64,000 nt of DNA from Paulinella micropora (GCA_009731375.1 BJOX01000358.1:370933-434932), one strand, 5' to 3'. Positions 40,603 through 58,740 are shown, counted from the first letter of the stretch. The notes: generated by a model from the letters alone, not told the origin. A program made the numbers and translations.

Positions 40603-43600
40603 TTACTGCCTTCGTCGCCTTGCGCGAACCCCTTTGCCAGGTGGCGGGCCGCCAACAAAAGTCAAGTCAAACTTCGACTCCTCCAGAATGTCCCATATTT
40701 TGTTAGGGATGGCGCCCAAAGATAAGTCAAAAGGAATATCAAGCACTCCTCTAGGCAGTGACTGAATAGTCCACGCAGTGTGGTCTTTGTCTCGAAGGGT
40801 AATAGTATCATCCCATGTCTCGAGATTTTTCGCGTCTTTGTACACCGGTAAATATTGTCTAGCTTTTGGATCCTCAACAGGGTCCATGCTTCTCCAAAAA
40901 TGGAGTACCGGTTGTATCGTTTTTGCTGCTAAGGATCTCTTCGATGTCCGTGCTGCCCGTGTAGTCTGCGGGACCGCCACAGCTCGCATGAGATAAAGAT
41001 CTGAGAGAGTGTCATCGGCAACATGAGATTCTGCCGGTCTCAACAGATAAAAAGCGTCTCGGACCCACTTGATGGCCGCAATCGCCTCTCCTTCCTTCCA
41101 TCGCACATGTCGAATGTCCACATTACCCGCGTTCGGGTTAGTGTCCTTCTCCCCTCCTCCTCCATGGACATCCGTCGCTCGCGTCGACCTTGCCACCTTC
41201 CTCGGTTGGTCGAAGATGAGATCGTTTTGCGCTCTCCTCCTCTGCGCCTCCGTGAACTTCTCCTTCGTACCGCCGCGGACTATGGGGGCTTTAGACTGAG
41301 TCCCCGCCGCGCTTTTGCGGTTTGAGTCTTCCTTACTCTCCTTCTCGGTCTCCTCCTTCTCCGTGACCGGTGCCCGATAGGCATTCTCCTCCTCTAAGGT
41401 ATCCTCCTTCTGTATAGGCGGTACCTCTTTGAAGTCCTCCTTCATCCGTTTCAACGCCTCCTCAACGGATTCATCCTCAAGTAAGAAGGGGTCATATTTG
41501 ATCAGCCTTCGAACATTCACAATCTGCACCTTCCCTCTACCCCTGATCTTATAATTCAGAGGTCCCATCTGTTCCATGATCTGGTATGGTCCTTTCCAGT
41601 GGGTAAACAGCTTAGAGCTAACCCCCTTAGGGACTTGAGGATGGTACAAGAGTACAATATCCCCAACCTGGAAACGGACTTGATCTAAGTGCGCTTGTCG
41701 CACTCCTTGTGCGTCAGTCTTTCTGCGCTCCGCCTCCCTGTGCGCCGCAACTATTTGTTCCGCCTCCATCTTCGCTCTTAGTCTCATCCCGAACAACTCA
41801 TCCTCATCTGCCCAAGTGTCTTTTGGATGCAGAAGTGAGGTTGGGATATTAGGCTCTCGGCCGTAAACCAATTGATATGGCGAGACTGAGCTCCTGGCTC
41901 CTCCTAATGCCGATGAGGGTAGACAGTTCATTGCAAAGGCAAATGAAGGTGCTGCCTCCACCCAGGCTCTCTGATTCTCCTTCTTCATACAGTACATCTT
42001 AAGCGAGGCTTTGAGAGGTCTATGTACCCGCTCGATCTTGCCATTCGCTCTCGGGTTATAGGCAGTAACATATTGCCATTTCATCCCGTAGTACTTAGAT
42101 AGTCTGTCGATGACTTCATTATTAAAGTCAGAACCTCGATCAGAACATATCTTTCTAGGCACTCCGATCTGCGAGACGATCCTATCGATCAGAGCCTCCG
42201 CAGTTGTCTTGCCTGTAGCGTCCTTAACAGGAACAACCCAGACATAATTGGTGGCTCGATCTATTGCGGTAAGAAGGTATCTGTACCCTTCTGCCGATTC
42301 GGGGAAAGGTCCCACATGATCGATGTGTAAAAATTCAAACATCCCGGCGTGTAACGGGAATGTACCGATCAGGCCAAAGTTCGCCTTCAGCGGTGTCTTT
42401 GTGGTTTTGCATGGGATGCATGCGTCCACTTCCCTGTCTATCTCCTCCTTCATCCCTTTCCACCAAAATCGCCTCGCTATGAACCAATGAGTTCTTTGTC
42501 GACCCGGATGTGCCAGTAAGGGGCAGTTATGGGCTGCGACATATATAAAGCGCCTCAACTTCTCTGGTACCCAGAGAGTCCATTTGTCAGGCTGTGATGC
42601 AAATTTGCCATGCTGGCCCTTGTACCACAATAGCCCATCTCTCCACGCCATCTCCTTCATCTGATCTTTGATCTGTGGAGTCTTTTTAAGCTCATTAGGG
42701 TTCTTGTATAACGTTATGAGCTCCTTGAACTCCGGATCCGTCGCCTGTTGCTGCCTCCACGCGGTAGGCGAGGCGATATGAATAGTACCGTCCTCCAACC
42801 TTACTCCTACCCTTTCCGGGTCTTCATCAAGCTCGCTTCGATTTTCCTGTGGAGGTTCAGTACAGACCTCAGTCGTCTCCTCCTCTTCTTTTATATTCGC
42901 CTTCGCGTTCTCGTATGCCTCATAAGACCACTCAGCGTCTTCGAGAACATGCGCCTCACAGCATATGCCATGCTCCGGGCCTTGAGGACTATATCGTAGA
43001 CCCGTGCGGTCATAACGAACGCCTCTTGCCATCTGCATCGCCTCTATGTGGCTCACCTCGTATACCTTGTCCGTGGACAGGTCCATCATCTCCACTGATG
43101 ATACGAGAGCCGACACCTCCGACTGAAACTCTAGCCTGGAAAGGCTATCAGCGACTACGTTTCGCTTTCCCGGTAAGTAGACCATCGTGAAATTGAAACA
43201 TGACAAGAAAGCTTGCCACCGCGCCAAACGGCCGGTTTGTTCATGATTCATCAACCAAAGAAGGTTGTGATGATCGGTCCTAACCGTGAATAGAGGTCCT
43301 CCCCACAAGTATTCTCTGAGCCTCTTGAGAGCCCATACTACTGCCAACGCCTCCCTCTGTCGCGTGCAGTAATTTCGCTCCGCCGCACACAGCTTTCTAC
43401 TAATAAACATGATCGGGCGCAACTTTTTCTCCTCATCTTCCTGTTGCAGCACCGCGCCAATCGCAAACTTAGATGCATCCGTGTCGACTACGAACAGTTT
43501 CGTAAAGTCGGGCATCATAAGTACTAATCCGCCGTCCTTGGGATCTTTATAAATGATATCTTTGAGCGTATTAAACGCCTGCAAAGCCTCCTCATCCCAC

Positions 43601-46425
43601 TTCTCAAAGTCTCCAAAATCAATCATCTTCTCCAGCTTAGCCCGAGTTGCACCCCAATCGGGTATGAACTGGCTGTAGTACTGTGCCATCGCAAGAAAAG
43701 AGTGTAACTCCGTGCGATTCTTTGGCAACTGTCTACTCATGATCTCCTCCCTCTTTTCGCGCGATATCGAGACCCTACTATGAGAAATCTCGTAACCGAA
43801 ATACGTCACACTTGTCCTGGCAAGCTGACATTTCTTTAGGTTGCATTTCAGGCCAAAAGCTCCGATGCGCCTGAAGACATCTGACAAGTGATCGATATGC
43901 TCTTCCATTGTGTTAGAGTATACGATGATGTCATCGATGTAACAAAATGCATATTCTCCCGCCTTCTGTCCTCTCCTTCTCATAAAACCATCCTCCGACT
44001 GGTCGTCATACTGACCGCTCAACATCTTCTGCATCGCCTTCTGAAAGAGCCCCGGGGCCTGTTTGAGTCCCATTGGAAGCACCTTCCACTGGTATATTTC
44101 CATACCCACAACGAATGCAGTCAGCCATCTGGATTTCTCGTCCAGTGGTATCTGCCAGAAGCCGTTCTTAAGGTCAATGACCGAATAGAATTTAGCATTC
44201 CGCAGCACCCTTCTGCCTTCTTCTAAGGTCGGCAGAGGATTTCTCTCTTCCTCTAGCACCTTATTCACACGGGCATAATTGATCGTCAAGCGCCATTCTC
44301 CTCCTGGCTTAGGGACGATTTTCGGTTGAGAGACAATTGGAGATGTAGATCTCTCAATAAAGTCCTCATCGAGCAACTGTCTCACATTCTCCTCCGCTAT
44401 TTTTGCCTCATGTATGCTCAAATTTGCCCTCCGTGGTGCCGGAGATGGCTCCGCACCCGGTATCTTGTAAATGACAGCAGTGAAGTCATCCGACTTTACA
44501 CCACCTGCCCGAGGAGGGTCGAAAATTTCTCTGTACGCCTCCATCTTAGCTTTGAGAAACGCCTTCTCTCTCTCCGAACCCACTCCTTCTTCTAAAATTT
44601 TCCGCGCCGCCGCTTGGAAATCTTCCTCCGACATCTTCTTATGCTCCTTGAGGGGCGCTAAGTCCTCCTCCAAACTCAAATCTTCCTCGGACAAATCGTC
44701 TAGTCCCGTTCTTTCATACGTGACTGTGTCCGGCTCATCATCATGACCCAGCCCGACAAGCATATCAATAAGGTTCGCGTATTGTATCGGAGCCTTACGG
44801 GTGTAGAAACCATCAAAGCATGTGAAAGCTTGAGGTATCAATTTCAACTTGTCCTGGGCTCTGAGCTTTTGCTTGTATGCACTGCTCTGCTCCCGAGACC
44901 CGAGTCGACAAGCCACCACTAACTGTTGCTTGCGAGAAGGAACAGGTATAGGATGATCAATAAGCCGGTCCCTTATCTCCTGTGCCCAGATCGCCTTCTC
45001 ATTGTATGGCAGAATGACAGTATACGGCTTGTTACTCTCAAATAGAGTCCGTAGACACTTTTTCACTTCAGTTAATGAGCGCGGCCAGGTAGGCACATCG
45101 CCCCAAAAGTTCGTGATAAAAGTTTTAATGTCATCCGCTGGAGTATCGGGGATACGCCCCTTCCTCCTTGGCACAAACGCCTCTCTCTTCTCATCTGACA
45201 CCTTCGCATGGTAACAGTAGCCATTAGTAATATGGACATCTGCCCCGCCACCTTCTGCGAATCTGGCCAACGACGGGCACTGTTTCGCAACACATATTAT
45301 CTCCTCATTACGCGCTACGACTAAGTCATCAATAGACTTTCTGTCCCATGCGGGAATCGTAACCGTATACGCCTGCATCTCCGTCTCCCAATTGTCGGTC
45401 CAGGTCAGTTCCTCCGGCACTGTGACATAGGGGTGTACATAGGCTTCAGTTGCCTCATGTACGAAGGCCAACTTTTTCCTCTCCGTTGCTAGACTCAGCT
45501 CAAAAGCCTCGTATGAGTCAGTAGCAGTCATCGGATTAATATCCTCCTCCTCTCCATTCTTCACTCCATAAATCACCCGCCGTGCGGCGCAATCGATCAC
45601 AGCCCCCATCGTAGCCAATTGGTCATACGACAGCAGGATTGAACCGTGGTAATCGGGGACAACATAGAGGTCCGCACGATATACTCGACCGGATTTCAAT
45701 TTGAAAATTAATGTGACGATGCCCGTAATTTCCGTACGGCTGCCTACCCCTTTTAGGGTCCCCTTTGTTTTTCTAATGTTTTTGTCCACCCATGTCCGGT
45801 GACTATTCAAAAACTTCTGGCCGACAATATTAATATTCGCCATCGTATCATTACCAACTTTTAATGTGGTTTGTAAAGTTTCACAAAAGAGGTCAGTGTA
45901 GCATAGCGCGTCTGGTCTATGTAAACTAGCCGCTAGCACATGAATTTTTCGTTCTAGGGTTTTGAGTCTAAGCTCAAGTTCCTTGTCCTCTTCTCGTTCT
46001 CCCCCCTTTTCCGCCAACTTAACTTCTTGAGTCTCCGGGGCTTCCGGTATCTCGAGTGTCTTTTGGACAGAGTCTGGTACACCGAGTGTACTCGTGTCTA
46101 TAGCAGAGACTATTGAGTCCTTTGGCGGGGGTACGGTCCGCTGCTTCTTCGTAGGAGAAGACCTAGCCTTTGGTTTCGGCTTCCTCTCCTCCATCGCCTT
46201 CTTCGCCTTCCTATTCGCATCATTTATCATATTAGCTCTCGAAGGATGAACTAGCAAGTGCTTACCTTGAGGCTTGTGAGGCTGTGTGCCTTCACCTTCA
46301 CGTCTGGGAGGAACGGAACCGTTCGTATCCTGTTCATCAACAGTAGGCATAACTGTGACTGTCGGATTAAAAAGAACAGTTTTTATCTCCTTCTCTCTCT
46401 TCTTTTCCTCTCTCTTCTCCTCCCG
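40603..46425 (-). CDS. pol: Retrotransposon Pol polyprotein
   Basis: Open from the codon after the gag UGA (46426-46428); first Met at 46350, giving 1915 residues. Approximate positions from that Met: protease-like region 155-265, with NDTMANINIV where retropepsins usually have DTGA; reverse transcriptase 660-870 (VPKPGGEWRLTINY, YIDD near 804); RNase H 945-1075 (VVDTDASKFAIG, ADSLSRL); integrase with an HPG...CIPC zinc-binding region from about 1273 and catalytic D, D, E at HIDHVGPF, CSDRGSDF and NGKIERVH; GPY/F-like segment near 1580 (HWKGPYQI). The last 330 residues are an uncharacterised extension. It copies and integrates the element. Confidence 0.95.
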   Translation of the reverse strand, partial: REEKREEKKREKEIKTVLFNPTVTVMPTVDEQDTNGSVPPRREGEGTQPHKPQGKHLLVHPSRANMINDANRKAKKAMEERKPKPKARSSPTKKQRTVPPPKDSIVSAIDTSTLGVPDSVQKTLEIPEAPETQEVKLAEKGGEREEDKELELRLKTLERKIHVLAASLHRPDALCYTDLFCETLQTTLKVGNDTMANINIVGQKFLNSHRTWVDKNIRKTKGTLKGVGSRTEITGIVTLIFKLKSGRVYRADLYVVPDYHGSILLSYDQLATMGAVIDCAARRVIYGVKNGEEEDINPMTATDSYEAFELSLATERKKLAFVHEATEAYVHPYVTVPEELTWTDNWETEMQAYTVTIPAWDRKSIDDLVVARNEEIICVAKQCPSLARFAEGGGADVHITNGYCYHAKVSDEKREAFVPRRKGRIPDTPADDIKTFITNFWGDVPTWPRSLTEVKKCLRTLFESNKPYTVILPYNEKAIWAQEIRDRLIDHPIPVPSRKQQLVVACRLGSREQSSAYKQKLRAQDKLKLIPQAFTCFDGFYTRKAPIQYANLIDMLVGLGHDDEPDTVTYERTGLDDLSEEDLSLEEDLAPLKEHKKMSEEDFQAAARKILEEGVGSEREKAFLKAKMEAYREIFDPPRAGGVKSDDFTAVIYKIPGAEPSPAPRRANLSIHEAKIAEENVRQLLDEDFIERSTSPIVSQPKIVPKPGGEWRLTINYARVNKVLEEERNPLPTLEEGRRVLRNAKFYSVIDLKNGFWQIPLDEKSRWLTAFVVGMEIYQWKVLPMGLKQAPGLFQKAMQKMLSGQYDDQSEDGFMRRRGQKAGEYAFCYIDDIIVYSNTMEEHIDHLSDVFRRIGAFGLKCNLKKCQLARTSVTYFGYEISHSRVSISREKREEIMSRQLPKNRTELHSFLAMAQYYSQFIPDWGATRAKLEKMIDFGDFEKWDEEALQAFNTLKDIIYKDPKDGGLVLMMPDFTKLFVVDTDASKFAIGAVLQQEDEEKKLRPIMFISRKLCAAERNYCTRQREALAVVWALKRLREYLWGGPLFTVRTDHHNLLWLMNHEQTGRLARWQAFLSCFNFTMVYLPGKRNVVADSLSRLEFQSEVSALVSSVEMMDLSTDKVYEVSHIEAMQMARGVRYDRTGLRYSPQGPEHGICCEAHVLEDAEWSYEAYENAKANIKEEEETTEVCTEPPQENRSELDEDPERVGVRLEDGTIHIASPTAWRQQQATDPEFKELITLYKNPNELKKTPQIKDQMKEMAWRDGLLWYKGQHGKFASQPDKWTLWVPEKLRRFIYVAAHNCPLLAHPGRQRTHWFIARRFWWKGMKEEIDREVDACIPCKTTKTPLKANFGLIGTFPLHAGMFEFLHIDHVGPFPESAEGYRYLLTAIDRATNYVWVVPVKDATGKTTAEALIDRIVSQIGVPRKICSDRGSDFNNEVIDRLSKYYGMKWQYVTAYNPRANGKIERVHRPLKASLKMYCMKKENQRAWVEAAPSFAFAMNCLPSSALGGARSSVSPYQLVYGREPNIPTSLLHPKDTWADEDELFGMRLRAKMEAEQIVAAHREAERRKTDAQGVRQAHLDQVRFQVGDIVLLYHPQVPKGVSSKLFTHWKGPYQIMEQMGPLNYKIRGRGKVQIVNVRRLIKYDPFLLEDESVEEALKRMKEDFKEVPPIQKEDTLEEENAYRAPVTEKEETEKESKEDSNRKSAAGTQSKAPIVRGGTKEKFTEAQRRRAQNDLIFDQPRKVARSTRATDVHGGGGEKDTNPNAGNVDIRHVRWKEGEAIAAIKWVRDAFYLLRPAESHVADDTLSDLYLMRAVAVPQTTRAARTSKRSLAAKTIQPVLHFWRSMDPVEDPKARQYLPVYKDAKNLETWDDTITLRDKDHTAWTIQSLPRGVLDIPFDLSLGAIPNKIWDILEESKFDLTFVGGPPPGKGVRARRRRQ

Positions 46426-46428
46426 TCA
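46423..46428 (-). promoter_or_regulatory. UGA-CGG stop codon between gag and pol in one frame
   Basis: Minus-strand TGA at 46428-46426 followed by CGG. The 26 codons between it and the first pol Met are open in the same frame. UGA-CGG is a known stop-readthrough context in several plant RNA viruses, so readthrough is the likely way Gag-Pol is made. A downstream RNA structure was not computed. Confidence 0.75.
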
Positions 46429-48936
46429 GTCTACGACGACAACACGCTCACCTGAGCCGGTGTCTTCGTCTTGACGTCCCCCCTCCGTAGCGGTATAAGC
46501 TTGCTGGGGGTAGTTGGAGCTGGAACTGGTGCTATAATTCCAGTATCCGTGTCCTCTGGGAGGGCGCGCTGGGGTCCGTCCTCCCCTTCCACGAAAGCCT
46601 CGTCCTCGTGGTGCCGCCCCTCTTGGTGTCCCTCGGGACCCTCGTGACGATCCTCTCGTCTCTCCTCCTCCTCTAGTCGGCGCCTTTGATCGGCCCGATG
46701 TCTCTCTCTTCTCCCTTCTCTTCATTCTGTCAAGGAAGTAAATGATGGCCTCCCGGAACTCCGCATCCGAGACCATATTCGCATTCCACCTCCCCTCCTC
46801 CAACTCCTTCTTGTACATGGCGTACATGGTCTTTTTCATGCCTTCGAGCTCTCTAAGGAAAAGATTTCGCTGCCTATCATCAAGAGAGTCGTGGCTGAAG
46901 AGGCAATTGCCTACTCCTTTCTGTGCCTCATGCTTACACGCCATGTATGAAAAATAGCGGTAGCACGGCGTCGGCTCATCTCTCCCCCTCTTGAGACCTG
47001 CCGTTCGAGTTGCATGTGCTGCTTGAGCACCTCCAACCCCCTGTGTCGCGGCACTGGAGAATGACTCGGTGGCCGTGTCCAATTCGGAACACGCGTCGAG
47101 CACCTCCTTGAACAGGTCGCCCGGCGGAGTAGCCGCTACAGTCCTCTCGTATATATTCGTTTCTAAAAAATCCGCCGTCTTCACCGCCGTGAAGGTCGGA
47201 CAGGACTGTATGATCCTTGCGAGCTTGCTCGGGTGTCGTGTACACAAAGCACTCAGGAAGTACAAAATGATAGACTTCCGGCTATAAAAGAGCCCGTACT
47301 TGGCGCTGACCTCAGTGAGGATCGCTGCCAACCTCGTGCCAATGCCCAGCCCTTCGTTCACCTCTTGAAAAATCTCAAACCCAATCAAAGTACCAGTGCA
47401 CAGGTGCTGATACCCATGAGTTTTAAAGTATTGCAAGAGGACGGCAACTGGCACCGTGCATTGCAGGTCTGAGGCTGCTCTCCTAGCCGCCACCTCTACC
47501 GCTCTCATCGCCTTGTACTCCCCAACATCAAACCCTTGTGTGATGATTGATGGGTCCAACAAGGTGTACAACGCCTCATACTCCTGTGTTTCGTCCGTTG
47601 GATGCTGCTTCATACAAGCATCAATTCTTCTGAGCTTGTCTCGAAGGTTCGCATCCGTGTCCTTCTGACTCGCTGTCTCTGCATACAGCGTCAGAGCAGT
47701 GGCATCGGACTTTGTATATTTTTGGAAGGCCTGTATGATAGCCTGTCTGTCCTTTTTGTCATTACTGTTGACAATGACAGTGGTAGGCGCTGAGCTAGTC
47801 GCAGGGGCCGAAGGGGCTGTGTGGGCTGACGGGGCGGAGCGGCCCGAGGGAGCCATATAAGATCCAGAGGAATATTTCGGTCCCTTTGTTCCCGCCGCCT
47901 TGGCTAATGCAATCTTTGCCTCCATCTCCTTCTTTTCTTTCTCAGCCGCTAGCTCTTTGATATACAGCTCTTGGGCATGATGAAAAAAAGACAGGATCTC
48001 AGCTGCCTTCCGAAGGAACAAGGCCTTCTCCGCCAACTCCTTCTCTCCCGCTTTATTGGTGGGGGGTGGTGCGGCCGTCCCCTCCAAGATCGTATGATCC
48101 TTCGTGAAGACCCACCTCTTCCATGCGTCATCCTTCACCAAGGCCGCATGCAGCTTCTTCATCCTCGTCACCCCTCCAGCTTCGCCTTCTATTTCCCTCA
48201 GGGCCGGGTGAAGGTCCCTGCCAAACTGGGTGTGTTGGAGTTTACCCAGGTCCACTAACTTGGCCTCCATAAGTTTCAGAGACACATCCATGACATTGAT
48301 CTGTCCTTTTGGATTCCTGAACTTAAACTCCTTTTCCACTCTCTTTATTGAATCAATGTCCTGACCAGGATCGAGCAACCTAGCCAGTGCTCTTGTGTTC
48401 CATGGCAGCACAGTCTTTCCAGTCTGGTACTCAAAGAGTATAGCACACTCAAACACTGTCCATGAGAGGTCGAGTAGCTCCAGTAAAGACATATTGTCCC
48501 CAAATGAGACATGTTGCACCTGTAACTGTGCACCGTCGTCTCTGAGGAATTCTGCCAGAGGCAGAGCTTGCCTTGGGAGAGGGTAACAGATGTCCTCCTT
48601 CTTCAAGGGTTGTCCCCATCGCATTTCTTGGGGAATGTATAGCCATTTATAGGCCTCATCCTTCCCTTTCTTCTCCTCAAACTCCTTCTTACTTAGTTTG
48701 CCATATTCGGCCACAAACCTCGCTTCCTCTCCTCCCTTCTCCTCCTCCTCGACTTCCTCTGCTCCTCCTGTGTCAAAGGAAGGCGCAGTAAAAAATTGAT
48801 TCTCTGCTCCTCCTGTGTCAAAGGAAGGTGCCAGATCTCCTCCTTCTGCATGAGGGTCAACGAACTCCTCTTCGTTTCCTGGGGTTCGCTCACTCTCCCC
48901 CCCTCCTTCCTGCCAGTCTTCAGACCTAGTAGACAT
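46426..48936 (-). CDS. gag: Retrotransposon Gag-like protein with CCCH finger
   Basis: 836 residues. The acidic N-terminus holds a doubled APSFDTGGAE unit. The middle is helical and unlike any Gag I recognise. Near residue 650 is CYRYFSYMAC...GNCLFSH, a C-x8-C-x10-C-x3-H arrangement rather than the usual CCHC knuckle. The C-terminus is an arginine/glycine-rich RGG-type region, a likely RNA-binding tail. It ends VVVD then TGA CGG, and pol continues in the same frame. The Gag role is inferred from position, the zinc finger and the RGG tail. Confidence 0.85.
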   Translation of the reverse strand: MSTRSEDWQEGGGESERTPGNEEEFVDPHAEGGDLAPSFDTGGAENQFFTAPSFDTGGAEEVEEEEKGGEEARFVAEYGKLSKKEFEEKKGKDEAYKWLYIPQEMRWGQPLKKEDICYPLPRQALPLAEFLRDDGAQLQVQHVSFGDNMSLLELLDLSWTVFECAILFEYQTGKTVLPWNTRALARLLDPGQDIDSIKRVEKEFKFRNPKGQINVMDVSLKLMEAKLVDLGKLQHTQFGRDLHPALREIEGEAGGVTRMKKLHAALVKDDAWKRWVFTKDHTILEGTAAPPPTNKAGEKELAEKALFLRKAAEILSFFHHAQELYIKELAAEKEKKEMEAKIALAKAAGTKGPKYSSGSYMAPSGRSAPSAHTAPSAPATSSAPTTVIVNSNDKKDRQAIIQAFQKYTKSDATALTLYAETASQKDTDANLRDKLRRIDACMKQHPTDETQEYEALYTLLDPSIITQGFDVGEYKAMRAVEVAARRAASDLQCTVPVAVLLQYFKTHGYQHLCTGTLIGFEIFQEVNEGLGIGTRLAAILTEVSAKYGLFYSRKSIILYFLSALCTRHPSKLARIIQSCPTFTAVKTADFLETNIYERTVAATPPGDLFKEVLDACSELDTATESFSSAATQGVGGAQAAHATRTAGLKRGRDEPTPCYRYFSYMACKHEAQKGVGNCLFSHDSLDDRQRNLFLRELEGMKKTMYAMYKKELEEGRWNANMVSDAEFREAIIYFLDRMKRREKRETSGRSKAPTRGGGETRGSSRGSRGTPRGAAPRGRGFRGRGGRTPARPPRGHGYWNYSTSSSSNYPQQAYTATEGGRQDEDTGSGERVVVVD

Positions 48937-49713
48937 GGACGCTGAAGGAATACGGATGAGACAGAGTTGTTTCTACCCCGTAATTGCTCTGTTCGTCTAT
49001 GAGGAACGAATAGAGAGAAAAAACGAAAAGACAGTATAGAGAGAGAGCGTCTCACCTCTATGTCTTATGTGTTTTTTTTTTTTTTTTTTTTTTTTTTGTG
49101 AGAAAGAAGTAATCTGTACGACTTTCTCTGAAAATTTGATCTCCTTCTCCACTCCTCTTTTCTTTTTCTCTTTTTGTTGTTGTATCTGTTATGAGGTACG
49201 AGGACCTATGTACAGATAATGTCAAAGAGGCTAGAGAAGCACTCCTTGAGAAGTCGACTTGTCGTCTGACACTTGTTCAGACCTATTGTCGAAAGACAGT
49301 CAGAGATTTGCAAAAATACTCTGATGTGTGTGGTTTGAGAGGCAACAAAGTGCACAGACTTGAAAGGTAGAGTACTACGCTCGTGTCCTTCAAGTTTGTT
49401 TGTATCTGTGAGTGTTTGTTTGTACGTCTGTTGACCTACTCTGTCTCTGTCTCAAGAGAGAACAAAAGAACAGCTACGAGGTCTGGTGTCTGGCCTCCTT
49501 GTGAGGACACAGATACAGGCTGTGGAGAGGGTACTGAGACACCTACTCACAAACGCCTAGACGTCTAGTTTTGCAAAAAGAGCTGTGTGGGGATGTGCTG
49601 GAGTATTTGTTTTTTGGAACACCTACTCAGAAGAGATAGGTCTGTCCAATTTTTCTTTCTGCTGTTCCAAAAACAAGCCAGAAAAGAAATCAGCCTTGTG
49701 CTGGTGACTCCAA
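48937..49713 (-). other. Retrotransposon 5' leader
   Basis: 777 bases between the 5' LTR and gag. A run of about 26 T on the plus strand (49072-49097) is a poly-A run in the element's sense. A plus-strand frame at 49383-49568 is antisense and has no family resemblance. Confidence 0.7.
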
Positions 49714-49960
49714 TGTTACAATCCCCGAAGATAGCTCAATAAAAAGTCGGTAATACAACCAAACACAAATCCCCAAAAGAGAATGATGTCTCGTTATATT
49801 AGCTCAGTGAAGCAGAAAAGAAAACGGCAACAGACCAAGGTTAAAATGGCATTAGGTCGAATCCGGCCAAACGATATTGAAAATAATGGGAAAAAACTAG
49901 GTGCACCTGACACCAGAAAAAGTGTACTTTTTACCGGCTATCCGGGGGGTGATGCCTACA
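49714..49960 (-). repeat. 5' LTR
   Basis: Starts TGTTACAATCCCCGAAG and ends GATGCCTACA on the plus strand. Promoter elements were not assigned. Confidence 0.93.
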
Positions 49961-50770
49961 GGTATTGTCACGTGATTAATATCAAAGAGATCATAGTACA
50001 AAAACGGAAGTAGTAGAAATGACTCGGAAGCCGCGGTAAAAAAAAAGAAAAAAAATTAGACTGTGGAAACTGATCCAAAGAGCAGTGGAGAAAGAAAACT
50101 GAGGAAAATTGAGGACTCTCCGTGGCAACTGATAAAGGAGAAGAAAAACTAGTAAGGATACAAAGTCAGTGATACAATAAAAGGAAACGAGTGGCAAACT
50201 TTCACAACTGCAGTGAACCGGTAATAGTACCGTGACTGAATATATTATTAATGTATATTGAAACTTGATGAAACTTGATTTTGTCTTTGAACAACATTGA
50301 AGTCAGTAAAACTAAAAAACTGAGTTGTAGGTAAAGTGTCACGGTGACTCAGGAGCTTTTAAACTGGACAGTGAAGGAGTGGCCGGCAAGTATTTTACCG
50401 GTATCGAAACAGTGCTTCCGTAAACCGTAAGAAAACTTGTGACGAGGCAGTGTCATTCACTTTCGCTGTACTCTCAGGCCAGAATAATTGCTGTATTAAA
50501 CAGTAGTACACGTAATCACTACCATCCAACTTACCGGGCCGCCCGCCGCCGGCTGACTCAGACTAAATCAGTCTATTTTAAATCATGAGAGCAGTCTTGC
50601 CAAACTGAATTGCTCAAGAAAACTAAAAATTTATTTTCTTCATGATTCGCCGTATTCTCGCTGTCACGGAGTGAAAGCTGTCAGATATCCTGTTGCTATA
50701 TTGAATAATCATTGCCTCATTGAAAGTCGGTCGTGAATCAGCTGCTGATCTACAGCCGACTTTGAATGAG
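49961..50770. other. Spacer between retrotransposon and DNPEP 3' end
   Basis: About 810 bases of AT-rich DNA with no gene seen. It should contain the 3' untranslated region of DNPEP (minus strand). Confidence 0.6.
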
Positions 50771-58160
<7,390 letters not shown>

Positions 58161-58164
58161 GCGA

Positions 58165-58440
58165 GCGAACGCGCAGGCCAGGCCCCGCTTTTCCTGGCTG
58201 GGGGGTGTGGACCCGCTCGCACCACGCCCGCTTTTCCTGGCTGGGGGGGTGTGGACACGCTCGCACCGCGCCCGCTTTTCCTGGCTGGGGGAGTGTGGAA
58301 CCACTCGCACCGCGCCCGCTTTTCCTGGCTGGGGGAGTGTGGACCCGCTAGCACCACGCCCGCTTTTCCTGGCTGGGGGGTGTGGACCGCGCTCGCACCA
58401 CGCAACGCGAACATGGCGAGCTTGGCGCCGGCGACATTGC
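58165..58440. repeat. Five-copy GC-rich minisatellite
   Basis: Unit of about 46-48 bases (CCGCTTTTCCTGGCTGGGGG ... GTGTGGACCCGCTCGCACC) repeated five times with point changes. In the DNPEP intron, so probably not coding. Confidence 0.9.
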
Positions 58441-58559
58441 ATGTTTGCATGTATGCATGTATGTATGTATGTATGCATGTATGCATGTATGCATGTATGC
58501 ATTTATGCATGTATGTATGTATGTATGCATGTATGTATGTATGTATGCATGTATGCATG

Positions 58560-58590
<31 letters not shown>

Positions 58591-58740
58591 GTATGTATGT
58601 ATGTATGTATGTATGTCTGTATGTATGTATGTATGTATGTATGTATGTATGTATGTATGCATGCATGCATGCATGCATGCATGATGCATGCATGTATGTA
58701 TGTATGTATGTATGTATGTATGTATGTGTCGAGTGGTGTG
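58441..58740. repeat. TATG/GCAT microsatellite
   Basis: TATG with GCAT variants up to the donor side of exon 58751-58825. Confidence 0.95.

Larger units (their letters stand above)
39564..49960 (-). mobile_element. Complete Ty3/gypsy-like LTR retrotransposon
   Basis: A 10,397 bp element in minus orientation with two 247 bp LTRs (39564-39810 and 49714-49960) that begin TG and end CA, flanked by GGTA at 39560-39563 and 49961-49964 (target-site duplication). The LTRs differ at four positions by my count (about 1.6 percent), so insertion is fairly recent. Gag and pol are both open. Domain order protease, RT, RNase H, integrase and a GPY/F-like segment place it with Ty3/gypsy. A purine-rich stretch (AAACGGGAAGGGG) adjoins the 3' LTR. 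A candidate primer-binding site (TGGAGTCACCAGCAC) starts one base inside the 5' LTR. Confidence 0.95.

Noticed and set aside
46426-46428. UGA as a reassigned sense codon
   Set aside because: DNPEP ends with TGA exactly where its family ends, so the standard code fits better than reassignment.
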